The notes under the pieces were generated by a model. It searched no databases and was not told where the DNA came from. It was given only the letters and a program-made list of their open reading frames with translations. This document shows positions 7,643 through 14,975 of a DNA stretch of 31,902 bases, piece by piece (position 1 is the stretch's first letter; the number at the start of each line of letters is the position of its first letter). The translations under genes and the position numbers were made by a program. Where the stretch lies: NCBI GenBank assembly GCA_002494165.1, contig DLBH01000079.1:10785-42686 (forward strand), written 5' to 3'. The DNA comes from Lachnospiraceae bacterium UBA7026. GTDB lineage: Bacteria; Bacillota; Clostridia; Lachnospirales; Lachnospiraceae.

Positions 7643-9187
7643 TCAACTATCTTTTTTGTAAACTATGTTTCCGTGGGTCACGGTCATCTCAACGGAAAGA
7701 TCAATGAGCCGGTCAGGATCAATCTCGTAGGGATCCTTGTCAAGAACCGTAAAGTCTCCCTGTTTTCCAATCTCGATGGACCCCTTGATCTTCTCTTCAA
7801 AGGCACAGTAGGCCGCATCGATGGTAAACATCCTTATGGCCTCGTCTATGGTGATATTGTTCTCCGGATAAGACTGGTGAAGGGCCGAATGGATCCCCAG
7901 AATGGAATCCATGGGCGTGGCACCGGAGTCCGATCCGCCGGCCAGCTTGATTCCCGCGTCCAGGAACTTCCGCAGGGGATAGGCTCTCCTCTCCCTCTCA
8001 TCTCCGACCCGGAGATTATAGACGGAGCCGGGGCCTCCCCGGAGGAAGGAATAGGACGGCTGGGTGGAAATGACACAGCCCATCCTGGCTGCCCGCTCGA
8101 TATCCCGGTCGTCGCAGAAGCCGAAATGCTCGATTCGGAAGCGGTGTCCCTCACAAGGGTAAATCTTCAGCGACTCTTCCAGACAATCCAGGAGAAAACG
8201 GATTCCCCGCTGACCTATGGCATGGAAACCGGCCTGCATGCCATAGCGGTGGGCCTGGGTGATGTGGTCAACCACAAAATCTTTTGTGAAATAGATGACG
8301 CCGTTGGAGGATGGGTCATCACAGTAGGGTTCGTCAAAGGCTGCCGTTCTTGAGCCTATAGACCCATCCAGCAGCATGTCGGTACCTGTCCTGGGCAGGC
8401 CCAGGTCATGCATGGCCTCCACATCTTCCGAATCCCAGTAGAGCACTGCATCCAGAGGAAATGATGACTGCATCTTGCAGAATACCGGAATATCCTTATC
8501 AGAGAACATATCCCCGCCCTCCATGGCATGGATGGTGGTGATTCCCTTCTTCACAGCCTCCTTCATGGTATAGTCATACATGGTCTCCCTCTGCCGGTCC
8601 GTCATACGATGGTCGTAGAAGAAGGACCGTGCCTTGCCGTTGGCCTTGTCATGGAGCCTGCCGTTAGGCTTGCCATCCGGGCCAAGAATAAGACCGCTTT
8701 CCTCCATAGTAAATCCGATCTCATGAAAGGCCTTGGAATTGACCAGGGTATAGTGGAGTCCTCTGTCCACCATGAAGACACCCTGGTCTTTCACGACCTT
8801 GTCAATCTCCTCCATGGTAGGCGGCCTCTTTTCCGCCAGCCGGGACTCGTCCAGTCTGGAACAGTAGATCCATCCTTCCTGGTCCTCTTTGGCCGCCTCG
8901 GCCACCTTCTCCAGCAGGTCCGCAATGTTTACACAGTCGTAAACATCGATGCCGGAGGAATTGAGTCCCGTTCCCATGGCATGAACATGGGCGTCATGGA
9001 GACCCGGAAGAACGGTTTCCCCCCCCAGATCAATGCACTCGATTCCCCTTTCCCGGGCCGCGGCTGCGATCTCTTCCGCGCTGCCTGTCCCGGTGATCAG
9101 GCCATCCTCCACCAGGACGCCGCTGACCCTCGGATTCCTGTCATCTAAGGTAATAATGTTGCCTTTTATCAAAGCTAAACTTCCCAT
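7643..9187 (-). CDS. YtcJ-like metal-dependent amidohydrolase
   Basis: The 514-residue cytoplasmic protein belongs to the amidohydrolase family 3 (YtcJ-like) of the amidohydrolase superfamily. The N-terminal beta-sandwich carries LADGL-type sequence (VLVEDGLITGTG) and leads to the metal-binding HxH in GLHDAHVHAMG (H67, H69). Later metal or active-site elements are visible as FHAIGQRG, RIEHFGF and GGSDSGATPMDSILGIHSA. The C-terminus (GSIEIGKQGDFTVLDKDPYEID) completes the sandwich. AAGGAGG stands before the ATG. It lies between glpP and glpK, which suggests that its product feeds glycerol or glycerol 3-phosphate metabolism, but the substrate cannot be predicted. Known relatives act on amides, ureas and similar C-N bonds. 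Confidence 0.88.
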   Translation of the reverse strand: MGSLALIKGNIITLDDRNPRVSGVLVEDGLITGTGSAEEIAAAARERGIECIDLGGETVLPGLHDAHVHAMGTGLNSSGIDVYDCVNIADLLEKVAEAAKEDQEGWIYCSRLDESRLAEKRPPTMEEIDKVVKDQGVFMVDRGLHYTLVNSKAFHEIGFTMEESGLILGPDGKPNGRLHDKANGKARSFFYDHRMTDRQRETMYDYTMKEAVKKGITTIHAMEGGDMFSDKDIPVFCKMQSSFPLDAVLYWDSEDVEAMHDLGLPRTGTDMLLDGSIGSRTAAFDEPYCDDPSSNGVIYFTKDFVVDHITQAHRYGMQAGFHAIGQRGIRFLLDCLEESLKIYPCEGHRFRIEHFGFCDDRDIERAARMGCVISTQPSYSFLRGGPGSVYNLRVGDERERRAYPLRKFLDAGIKLAGGSDSGATPMDSILGIHSALHQSYPENNITIDEAIRMFTIDAAYCAFEEKIKGSIEIGKQGDFTVLDKDPYEIDPDRLIDLSVEMTVTHGNIVYKKDS

Positions 9188-9207
9188 AACTGCCTCCTTA
9201 TTTGTCT

Positions 9208-9245
9208 GGATAGGATGACTGTCAAAACCTCCTTTCTTCCTATCC
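9208..9245. repeat. inverted repeat before the amidohydrolase gene
   Basis: GGATAGGA (9208-9215) and TCCTATCC (9238-9245) form an 8-base inverted repeat in the 124-base gap between glpP and the amidohydrolase gene. On the minus strand the loop contains GGAGG and TTGACA, but no good -10 follows at 17 bases. It could affect mRNA stability or translation within the operon. Confidence 0.4.
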
Positions 9246-9311
9246 TTCTGATCTTTTACACAGTTTTCACATGATACATAATCTTTTTGCCCTTTTTAAT
9301 CCCCCTCCTTT

Positions 9312-9878
9312 TTATAATTTCTTTTTATGCCATAAAGTTTTTTCACTCGTCACTGCCCCCTGCAGGCCATTGGCCAGTACATTTTCCAGGTCCTTTTTTT
9401 CGCTGCACATGCCCCCGCCTAATAATCTGCAGGATACCTTGTCCTTAATATGGGCCACCACCTTGCCCGGAATGTAGGAAGGCATCAGGATGGAATAATC
9501 CGGTGTTCCATCCCTGATTACCTGAATGGCTGTGTTCACAGAGATAGAATCAATCACAAAGAGCTGGACTACCGCCAGAACCCCGGCCTCACGGATCATA
9601 CTGATACATCTCTGCTTGGTCGTATCAATCCCGTCCGCCCCAACATTGACCAGGTACTGGACCCCGGTCCGGTCCGTGCTGATCCCCCGGATGGAATCCT
9701 GGTGCACAATCACCCTGGTTCCAATTCCGTGAAGCTTGCGAATGATGGAAGGCAAGGTATTGATATCGCCTATTTTTAAAAGAATCCAGGGGTCATCATA
9801 GTTTTCCAGAAAATCATATAAATCCTTATTGCTTTGGATTGATGGGAGAACTGCCGGCAATATAATGTCTTTTCTCAT
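9312..9878 (-). CDS. glpP: glycerol-3-phosphate-responsive antiterminator GlpP
   Basis: The 188-residue product matches the GlpP family, RNA-binding proteins that in the presence of glycerol 3-phosphate prevent termination in leaders of glp genes. Family marks include LPAVLPS near the start, KIGDINTLPSIIRKL, VIVHQDSIRGISTD, GVQYLVNVGADGIDTTK, LFVIDSISVNTAI and the C-terminal GGGMCSEKKDLENVLANGLQGAVTSEKTLW. The last motif is a phosphate-binding TIM-barrel end, with GAVTSE. It is the first gene of the operon with the amidohydrolase and glpK. Its own leader holds a promoter (10003-10031) followed by a strong intrinsic terminator (9917-9966), and the ATG is only 38 bases past the terminator. In B. 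subtilis the controlled terminator lies between glpP and glpF; here it precedes glpP itself. Confidence 0.93.
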   Translation of the reverse strand: MRKDIILPAVLPSIQSNKDLYDFLENYDDPWILLKIGDINTLPSIIRKLHGIGTRVIVHQDSIRGISTDRTGVQYLVNVGADGIDTTKQRCISMIREAGVLAVVQLFVIDSISVNTAIQVIRDGTPDYSILMPSYIPGKVVAHIKDKVSCRLLGGGMCSEKKDLENVLANGLQGAVTSEKTLWHKKKL

Positions 9879-9916
9879 GAAATATCACCTCGTTAATGGA
9901 TATCACTCCAACAATG

Positions 9917-9966
9917 AAAAAAGCCCGCAATTAATAAAGAGATATTTCTCTTCATTAATACGGACT
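9917..9966 (-). promoter_or_regulatory. leader terminator, probable GlpP antitermination target
   Basis: On the minus strand AGTCCG (9966-9961), ATTAATGAAGAGA (9959-9947), a 4-base loop, TCTCTTTATTAAT (9942-9930) and CGGGCT (9927-9922) pair almost throughout and are followed by TTTTTT (9922-9917). It lies between the glpP promoter and start codon. Since no other promoter fits in the 38 bases left before the ATG, transcription must read through it. Control by GlpP is inferred from the family's known mechanism. Confidence 0.75.
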
Positions 9967-10002
9967 AACTCTGCTTCACAATCCTTCTATTCTATTAGAA
10001 AT

Positions 10003-10031
10003 ATTTTATCAAAAAGGATTTGTGGTGTCAA
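10003..10031 (-). promoter_or_regulatory. sigma-A promoter of the glpP operon
   Basis: On the minus strand: -35 TTGACA (10031-10026), exact 17-base spacer, -10 TAAAAT (10008-10003). The predicted start is near 9996, giving a leader of about 118 bases that contains the terminator at 9917-9966. Confidence 0.8.
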
Positions 10032-10054
10032 TGAATTATAGACCTCTTACCCTT

Positions 10055-10180
10055 TCAATATGGAAATATTACCGCATTATCAAGATTCAGCCGGGCGGAG
10101 GCGAATATTGCCAGACTGCAGCCCAGACCTATTTTTAAAGCAAGAAGAAGATGTTTTTTCAAATCTTTGGATCTGTTCAT
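10055..10180 (-). pseudogene. relic of an ArAE-type (DUF939-like) membrane exporter, N-terminus only
   Basis: A 41-residue open frame starts at the ATG at 10178-10180 behind AGGGGAG. It reads MNRSKDLKKH then LLLALKIGLGCSLAIFASARL and stops shortly after. A short basic N-terminus followed by KIGLG.SLAIF..A..L.L resembles the first membrane helix of aromatic acid exporter (DUF939-like) proteins, which are normally several hundred residues long. Everything downstream is gone and replaced by the glpP promoter. The end of the repeat-encoded open frame at 10188-10190 overlaps its ribosome binding site, which suggests it once followed the phosphatase gene in an operon. Family assignment rests on one helix and is tentative. 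Confidence 0.4.
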
Positions 10181-10187
10181 ATATTTT

Positions 10188-10391
10188 TCACTCCCCTGTC
10201 TCTGGATCATCTGACAACGACTGATCCACCGGCACTGCTTCATTCACTGGAACTGCTTGATCCCCCGGCACTTCCTCATCCACTGGAACTGCTTGATCCA
10301 TTGGCATTGCTTAATCCACTGGAACTGCTTTACCTACCGGCACTGCTTGATCCACAGGCACTACTTGATCGATTGGTACTGTTTGATCCAC
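10188..10391 (-). repeat. 18-base tandem repeat encoding VDQAVP-type hexapeptides, in frame with the upstream phosphatase
   Basis: Nine or more 18-base units (consensus on the plus strand close to GGCACTGCTTGATCCACC) fill about 10222-10391. Read on the minus strand in the frame of the phosphatase gene they give VDQTVP-IDQVVP-VDQAVP-VGKAVP-VD, a stop (10311-10313), then further MDQAVP/VDEEVP/GDQAVP/VNEAVP units. They end DDPETGE at a stop at 10188-10190. The array is separated from the phosphatase only by its TAA at 10392-10394. The pattern of conserved codons indicates a former protein tail. Confidence 0.8.
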
Positions 10392-11816
10392 TTACTCCAG
10401 ACTGTAATCTTTGCTGAGCATTTTCCTGAGGGCCTCAAGCTCATTTTCCGTCATGCCTATACTCTTCAGATAGTTCCGGGCACACTGGGCCAGATCGACA
10501 TTCTCATCATGAATGCTCTCAATAGCGAAGCTCTTTGCCAGACTTGTCTCTATATTATTTCCGGCGATAATTTCATAGGCCCTTGTCCCCTCTTCAACAC
10601 CGTAAAAATTATAATAGGTCAGCATATAGTCTTTCACCACTTCATCAGGACCTGCCCCCATGAGGCATTCCAGGATGGCAATGGTATAACCTGTCCGGTC
10701 CTTGCCCTCCTTACAGTGGATAAGCACAGGACCCTCATGGTCTATCATATAGCGGAGACCCTTGGCAAATTTTGCTTTAAAGCTTTCTGCTCCGAAAGTC
10801 ATACCCATATTCAGGGCAAGAATATTACATTCCGAATAACTGGTATAATTATAATCAGGGTAAGCCACCATGATCTTCTCTGTATCTTCCAGATTGAGGA
10901 CCGTCCTGATCCTGGCATCCAGAAGGGCTTTATCCGCTTCCTTATTCCTGTTCAGGGCCGGGTTGACCGGGGAGGAGGACCTGAAGAGGACATTCCTGCC
11001 CATACCGTTGGTGGATATGACCCGGAAGTTGGCATACTCTTCATCACTCAGCTGGGGGTAATCCTCTCTTTTATAAGATCTTGTACTGGCCAGCCGGTGC
11101 ATTTCATATTCCTGTACATAACCTTGTTTTTCTGCCATGGATATCTCCACAGCCATCGACTGGTCAAAGCCATCATTCCAGACACATATGAAATCTTCTT
11201 CATCTTCAGCTGCTTCAATCTTACCCATACCCATGGTTTCCAGGAAGCTATTGTAATTCACCGACAGAATCACCCAGCCATCTTCCTTATCCGAAGTATA
11301 CTTATAGCAGCAGATCGGCTGGCCATGATCCACATCCGAATAGGCGGTTCCCACGGGCATATTTATCTCTGCCCGGCCGATCCGGACATGGATGATATCC
11401 GCAGGCTCATAACCCATGGACTTCATGGTATCCGCAGAAATGTTAAGAATGACATTTCCCTGCTTGTTGACCATTTGGATGCCAATCTCAAGGGGCTCGG
11501 CTTCCTTTATTTCATTTAGCTGGCTGCTGCTCTCCTCCCAGGAATCTGTCCCATCATTTTCAGTCTGGCTGACCGAAGCGGTCTTATCGTCTGCAGTCTG
11601 ACCGGCAGTAGCGGTCTCATCGTCTGCAGTCTGGCCAGCAGTAGCGGTCTCATCGTCTGCAGTCTGGCCAGCCGCAGCCGGGCCGCCTTCCCTGGCAATA
11701 CTTGCGGCCGTCGGGTCACCCTTGCCGGAACCGGACCTCTCCTGGCTGACACATCCCCCTAAACTGAAAACGCCCAATATAATTAGCATAGCTGCCAGTA
11801 GATAATATTTCTTCAT
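10392..11816 (-). CDS. lipoprotein with Cys-based (Y_phosphatase3-type) protein tyrosine phosphatase domain
   Basis: The 474-residue precursor has a lipoprotein signal peptide: KK, a hydrophobic stretch, and LGGC with C22 as the lipid anchor, so it should sit on the outer face of the membrane. Residues 49-81 are three 11-residue repeats (AGQTADDETAT type) in a flexible acidic linker. Residues about 105-215 (MVNKQGNVILNISADTM, TAYSDVDHGQP, VILSVNYNSF) resemble the C-terminal barrel of SAM hydroxide adenosyltransferases. The C-terminal domain (about 255-470) has FRVISTNGMGRNVLFRSS and the P-loop HCKEGKDRTG with C368 and R374, typical of tyrosine phosphatases that also accept phosphoinositides. 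The gene is followed directly by an in-frame repeat array (10188-10391). The substrate is unknown. Confidence 0.85.
   Translation of the reverse strand: MKKYYLLAAMLIILGVFSLGGCVSQERSGSGKGDPTAASIAREGGPAAAGQTADDETATAGQTADDETATAGQTADDKTASVSQTENDGTDSWEESSSQLNEIKEAEPLEIGIQMVNKQGNVILNISADTMKSMGYEPADIIHVRIGRAEINMPVGTAYSDVDHGQPICCYKYTSDKEDGWVILSVNYNSFLETMGMGKIEAAEDEEDFICVWNDGFDQSMAVEISMAEKQGYVQEYEMHRLASTRSYKREDYPQLSDEEYANFRVISTNGMGRNVLFRSSSPVNPALNRNKEADKALLDARIRTVLNLEDTEKIMVAYPDYNYTSYSECNILALNMGMTFGAESFKAKFAKGLRYMIDHEGPVLIHCKEGKDRTGYTIAILECLMGAGPDEVVKDYMLTYYNFYGVEEGTRAYEIIAGNNIETSLAKSFAIESIHDENVDLAQCARNYLKSIGMTENELEALRKMLSKDYSLE
11570..11675 (-). repeat. 33-base tandem repeat within the phosphatase linker
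   Basis: Three nearly identical 33-base units (containing GTCTGCAGTCTGGCCAGCAG on the plus strand) encode the AGQTADDETAT repeats. Near-identity at the DNA level suggests recent expansion and possible length variation between strains. Confidence 0.8.
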
Positions 11817-12053
11817 AGTCTACTCTCTTTACTCTGATTCTCCTGGTCTTTCCACAAGATGTAAGTCTAGTGTTATTTTAATTGGATTCAACTATAAAAA
11901 CAACCTCAAATTTATCACCTGGCCGACTTTATATATCCAATATTATCAATATTATAATCTTGCTTTAAGCCGGGTCTCCCGGACTGGCATCCGGCTGACA
12001 GGCGGCAGGCCGGACCCAATCCAGAGAGTCCCTTTTAATCTTTTAAGCCTTTC
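11817..12053. other. intergenic region without a recognised feature
   Basis: This gap separates the phosphatase gene from the hypothetical gene upstream of it. It contains G+C-rich partial inverted repeats around 11969-12016 (GGTCTCCCGGAC, CATCCGG, CCGGACC) but no T-run that would make a convincing terminator. No open frame or RNA was identified. Confidence 0.4.
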
Positions 12054-12443
12054 CTAGGCACTGCATCCTCTGCCGGCCTCTTCATTGACCAGCTCCAGGG
12101 TGAACCTCCCATCCTCCCTGACGGTGACCAGGACATTTTCCAGCCAGGTTCTGAAGAAGATTCTGTAGTCCCGGCCGGACCGGGCAATCACTGCCTGGCA
12201 GTTAAGGTCGGACAGATCCAGCCCTTCATCCTCCAGGAAGCGGTCTATAGCCCGGATGACTCTCTCCTCAGCCAGGATCTGCTGCTTCTGGTTCATCTCC
12301 CTGTAGCAGACCAGCAAGTGGTCTTCCAGCAGAGAGGACCTGCATTCACACTTCTTAAAGCAAGAACCCAGGAACATATAAAGAATATATGTCATCTCCT
12401 CCTGACGGTCTGATTTCCGGTTTCTCAAACTTGTACCAAACAT
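12054..12443 (-). CDS. hypothetical protein
   Basis: A 129-residue protein if translation starts at the ATG at 12441-12443, which has GGAGG 8 bases upstream. Upstream ATGs at 12458 and 12500 are possible but have weaker ribosome binding sites. The sequence has a basic start (MFGTSLRNRKSDRQEE), a helical segment with a cysteine cluster (FLGSCFKKCECRSSLL), a charged helix (NQKQQILAEERVIRAIDRFLEDEG) and a beta-rich end (DYRIFFRTWLENVLVTVREDGRFTLELVNEE). I see no membrane segment and do not recognise the family. It stands alone, with no operon partner. The regular codon pattern and good ribosome binding site support a real gene. Confidence 0.6.
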   Translation of the reverse strand: MFGTSLRNRKSDRQEEMTYILYMFLGSCFKKCECRSSLLEDHLLVCYREMNQKQQILAEERVIRAIDRFLEDEGLDLSDLNCQAVIARSGRDYRIFFRTWLENVLVTVREDGRFTLELVNEEAGRGCSA

Positions 12444-12716
12444 ACTTCTGACCTCCATAAATCCTGCCCTTTCCTGAAAAAAAAGGCGCACTGAACCCAA
12501 GGGTATACAGACTGACAGTCCAGTCAGTTGAGACTTCTTTATTCAATTGTTATCTGTACTGGGAATTAATCCGATTCCAATAACCGTATCATTACTGCAG
12601 CCCTCTGCACGTCTTGCATAAATTCAGGATCAACTTGTAGTGGCAGCCGCTCTGAAATCTGAGCCCTGCCTGTCATATGACTGCTGAAATCAACTTACTT
12701 GTAATAAGAAATGGAA

Positions 12717-12739
12717 ACCGCCTAAGCCGCGGTCTTTTT
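12717..12739 (+). terminator. weak terminator-like hairpin
   Basis: ACCGC (12717-12721) pairs with GCGGT (12729-12733) and is followed by CTTTTTG on the plus strand. The stem is only five pairs and no plus-strand gene precedes it, so function is doubtful. It lies in a gene-free stretch (12459-13192) that also holds the palindrome CATGTCC...GGACATG (12742-12767) and the RNA candidate below. Confidence 0.3.
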
Positions 12740-12941
12740 GACATGTCCCTTTATACTCCCGGACATGGACTTTGAATTCTTCAGACTGGTTAAAAAACAG
12801 AAATGTCCTAAGGGCAGTAATTGCCTCCTAAATTAAATGAATGCCCCGGCCCTCCTTTCTTTATAGATTTGATAGGCGGTCGCCGGATATCCTGCCTTTC
12901 CTGCAAGTAAAAAAGCAGGCGGACCGGCTGGGCGCCTTCAC

Positions 12942-13088
12942 AGAAAAAGGATCTACAAATAAGCAGACTTCTTGTGCAGTCTATAACCTGTAGATCCTTG
13001 TCATCATGATACAAAGAAAACATAATCAAGGCCTCCGCCGCCCTTCCCACCATCCTTCAGAAGCCTGGTAAAATAGCGGGCGAAAGCA
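12942..13088 (-). ncRNA. candidate small RNA of unknown class
   Basis: On the minus strand a strong promoter (13095-13123) should start transcription near 13088. About 145 bases later an 11-base perfect hairpin (AAGGATCTACA 12947-12957 with TGTAGATCCTT 12989-12999, plus an inner AGACT/AGTCT pairing) is followed by TTTTTC, an intrinsic terminator. Between them a CGCCC...GGGCG pairing is possible. The open frame that starts inside (ATG at 13051-13053) runs on past the terminator to 12808 and looks fortuitous. The features match no RNA class I know (6S, SRP, tmRNA, RNase P, common riboswitches). A short peptide-encoding mRNA is an alternative. Confidence 0.4.
12944..12999 (-). terminator. intrinsic terminator of the small RNA candidate
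   Basis: A perfect 11-base inverted repeat (12947-12957 / 12989-12999) with a T-run on the minus strand reading from 12948 down to 12944. Confidence 0.65.
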
Positions 13089-13094
13089 ACTTTC

Positions 13095-13123
13095 ATTGTA
13101 TTCTTCTCATACCTTTTTGTCAA
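13095..13123 (-). promoter_or_regulatory. sigma-A promoter in the gap after the sugar kinase gene
   Basis: On the minus strand: -35 TTGACA (13123-13118), exact 17-base spacer, -10 TACAAT (13100-13095). It lies 70 bases beyond the end of the kinase gene and drives no obvious protein gene. Confidence 0.65.
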
Positions 13124-13192
13124 TTCTTTCTTTCAGTTTTCAGCAAATGTGGCTGGATATGATTTGTCCTTTACCGCTCCCGGCCTGGACAC

Positions 13193-14116
13193 CTATGCTC
13201 TCTCAGCGTAGAAAGCGTCGATGGCATCCTTCATGGGCAGGGACGGCTGGGCGCCGAGGCTCTGTACGGAGATGGCAGCTGCCGCGCTGGCATATCTTGC
13301 TGCCTCCTTGATATCGCCGGTCCCAACATATCTCATAACCAGAACACCTGTGTAACAGTCTCCTGCAGCCGTCGGGTCAACGGCATCCACCTTGAAGGTA
13401 GGAACCATCTCAGCGATTCCCTCGCCGTAGATGTAGGAGCCCTTGTCACCCATCTTCAGTACAACATACTTACAGTCGCAGCGTTCTTTTAAAATCTTGC
13501 TGGCTGCCAGACAGGTCTCATCATCCACGGGCAGAATGCCTACCAGGGCGTCAGTCTCTGTCTCATTGGGGGAGAGAATGGTGATTCCCTGGAATTTCTC
13601 AATGGGATAGGACTGGGCCGGACCACAGTCAAGACAGGTGATCATGCCTTTGGCTTTAGCCAGTTCAAAGGCCTTGATATTGGACTCCAGCGGGATCTCC
13701 AGCTGCATCATAACGGCGTCGTAATCCTTGCCCTCGAAAGCTGCCTCGATATCCTCCGGTGTGGTGTCCATGTTCGCTGCCGTGTAGATGGCGATACGGT
13801 TCATACCATCCTCTTCCAGCATGATGACAGCCATACCTGTACTGGAACCCTCTTTCAGGTTCATATGGGTGATATCAATACCGGCGTCCTGTAGCATGCC
13901 CTTTAAGGCCTCTCCATTGGCATCCTTTCCCAGGGTACAGCATACGGAAACGTCTCCGCCTGCCCGGGCTGCGGCAACTGCCGAGTTACTGCCCTTGCCG
14001 CCTCCGGCTGTTGAATAACTGGTTCCTAAAATACTCTCACTTGGGTGTGGTACTCTGGGCATCTGTAAGATCAGATCCATCATAATACTACCTGCCATCA
14101 AAATTTTAGCTGCCAT
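13193..14116 (-). CDS. PfkB-family carbohydrate kinase, ribokinase-like
   Basis: The 307-residue product has the ribokinase fold: N-terminal start MAAKILMAGSIMMDLILQMPR, the substrate-binding GGGKGSNSAVAAARAG, and the C-terminal anion-hole motif DPTAAGDCYTG with catalytic D253 (family consensus DTTGAGD; the AAGD variant occurs in ribokinases). LSPNETE is the conserved N-E region. It would transfer phosphate from ATP to a sugar or related alcohol; ribose is the best guess. The ATG at 14114-14116 has GAGGAGG before it; an upstream ATG at 14179 has no such signal. The gene is alone, with A/T-rich sequence upstream and no transporter next to it. Confidence 0.85.
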   Translation of the reverse strand: MAAKILMAGSIMMDLILQMPRVPHPSESILGTSYSTAGGGKGSNSAVAAARAGGDVSVCCTLGKDANGEALKGMLQDAGIDITHMNLKEGSSTGMAVIMLEEDGMNRIAIYTAANMDTTPEDIEAAFEGKDYDAVMMQLEIPLESNIKAFELAKAKGMITCLDCGPAQSYPIEKFQGITILSPNETETDALVGILPVDDETCLAASKILKERCDCKYVVLKMGDKGSYIYGEGIAEMVPTFKVDAVDPTAAGDCYTGVLVMRYVGTGDIKEAARYASAAAAISVQSLGAQPSLPMKDAIDAFYAERA

Positions 14117-14317
14117 AGCTATACCTCCTCTGCTATTAATCTTAAAACCCCCATGTTTTGTAAAAATTATACAAAACATTTTTATATTGCAATAAAATTA
14201 TATGTAATATTTTATAGTAAGTCAAGGGCATCATTAACATATTTCAATAAAAACTCTAGTAATAATAAATAAAATTAAGGGCAGGGAATTATATAGCTTT
14301 TCCCTGCCTCTGTGGTT

Positions 14318-14797
14318 TTATTTCTCATGGACCAGTTTGCCGGTCATATGTTCCATACGAAGTTCAAACACCTGCATATGGCGGGCATAGCGCTCCATGG
14401 TCTCATCGATCTCTTTCCGGTCCGGAAAATATTTCTCTGCCAGCTTTATGGCCTTTTGATTGGCCAGTTCCCTATCATCAACCAGACATAACCGGCCGTA
14501 TACCATGACGCTGGCCACATAGTAGGCCCAGTCGTCTTTATTAAGCTTCACCCCTGAATTGTAAATGGTAAAGCATACCTTATTATCTTTTTTGACGGAA
14601 TCCATACGGTGGCCGGACTTAGCCCCGTGGAGAAAAATGGATCCCCGCCCTTCGTCATAGTAAAAATTCATGGGAACCCCGCTGGGATAGCCATCATCGC
14701 CGTTGAAGGACAGGACACACCGCTTCTCCTTCTTAAGCAGATCAATACATTGGTCTTCCGTCAGCTGCTGCCTGATTCTTCTCATTTTCCTGAACAT
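14318..14797 (-). CDS. pyridoxamine 5'-phosphate oxidase-like (Nim-related) flavoprotein
   Basis: The 159-residue product resembles the Nim-type branch of the pyridoxamine 5'-phosphate oxidase superfamily, small FMN-binding split-barrel proteins. Visible marks are RCVLSFNGDDGYPSGVPMNFYYDE, a FLHGAKSGHRMDSVKKDNKVCFTIY segment (phosphate contact and dimer strands), and ASVMVYGRLCLVDD. Some relatives reduce 5-nitroimidazoles, but many have unknown substrates, so no resistance role should be assumed. The start at 14797 lacks a good ribosome binding site; the ATG five codons in (14785) has AGGA just before it and may be used instead. Confidence 0.8.
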   Translation of the reverse strand: MFRKMRRIRQQLTEDQCIDLLKKEKRCVLSFNGDDGYPSGVPMNFYYDEGRGSIFLHGAKSGHRMDSVKKDNKVCFTIYNSGVKLNKDDWAYYVASVMVYGRLCLVDDRELANQKAIKLAEKYFPDRKEIDETMERYARHMQVFELRMEHMTGKLVHEK

Positions 14798-14975
14798 GTT
14801 GATTCACCGCTGCCTTTCTCTGTCTTTCTCTGTCTTTCTCATAGCAGGTCCTGTTTTCGAAATTTATAAATGTATCATATCATAAACAGGAAAGTAAGTC
14901 ATTAAGACGATACAGACCATATTTCTGTCCCGGTCTCCTTCGGCCGGAAACATGCATCAGAATCATCCTCCCTGG

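Noticed and set aside
6485..8353. Very long open frame on the plus strand (622 codons)
   Set aside because: It runs antisense to glpK and the amidohydrolase gene, both of which have clear family motifs and ribosome binding sites. It is produced by the codon pattern of the opposite strand.
10222..10391. CRISPR or integration-site repeats
   Set aside because: Units are directly adjacent, 18 bases long and codon-phased with the upstream gene, which fits a protein repeat.
10257..11519. Plus-strand open frame of 420 codons opposite the phosphatase
   Set aside because: The opposite strand carries a lipoprotein signal and HCxxGxxR active site; the plus frame starts within the tandem repeat.
12808..13053. 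81-codon minus-strand frame in the gene-free stretch
   Set aside because: It runs through the 11-base terminator hairpin and has no family likeness. The transcript more likely ends at 12942, so it is treated as part of a small RNA candidate.
14318..14797. Nitroimidazole resistance gene (nim)
   Set aside because: The fold is right, but many Nim-like proteins have no resistance role and substrate specificity cannot be read from the sequence.
14819..14855. Tandem CTTTCTCTGT repeats upstream of the Nim-like gene
   Set aside because: A simple low-complexity run of three units; no regulatory meaning could be supported.
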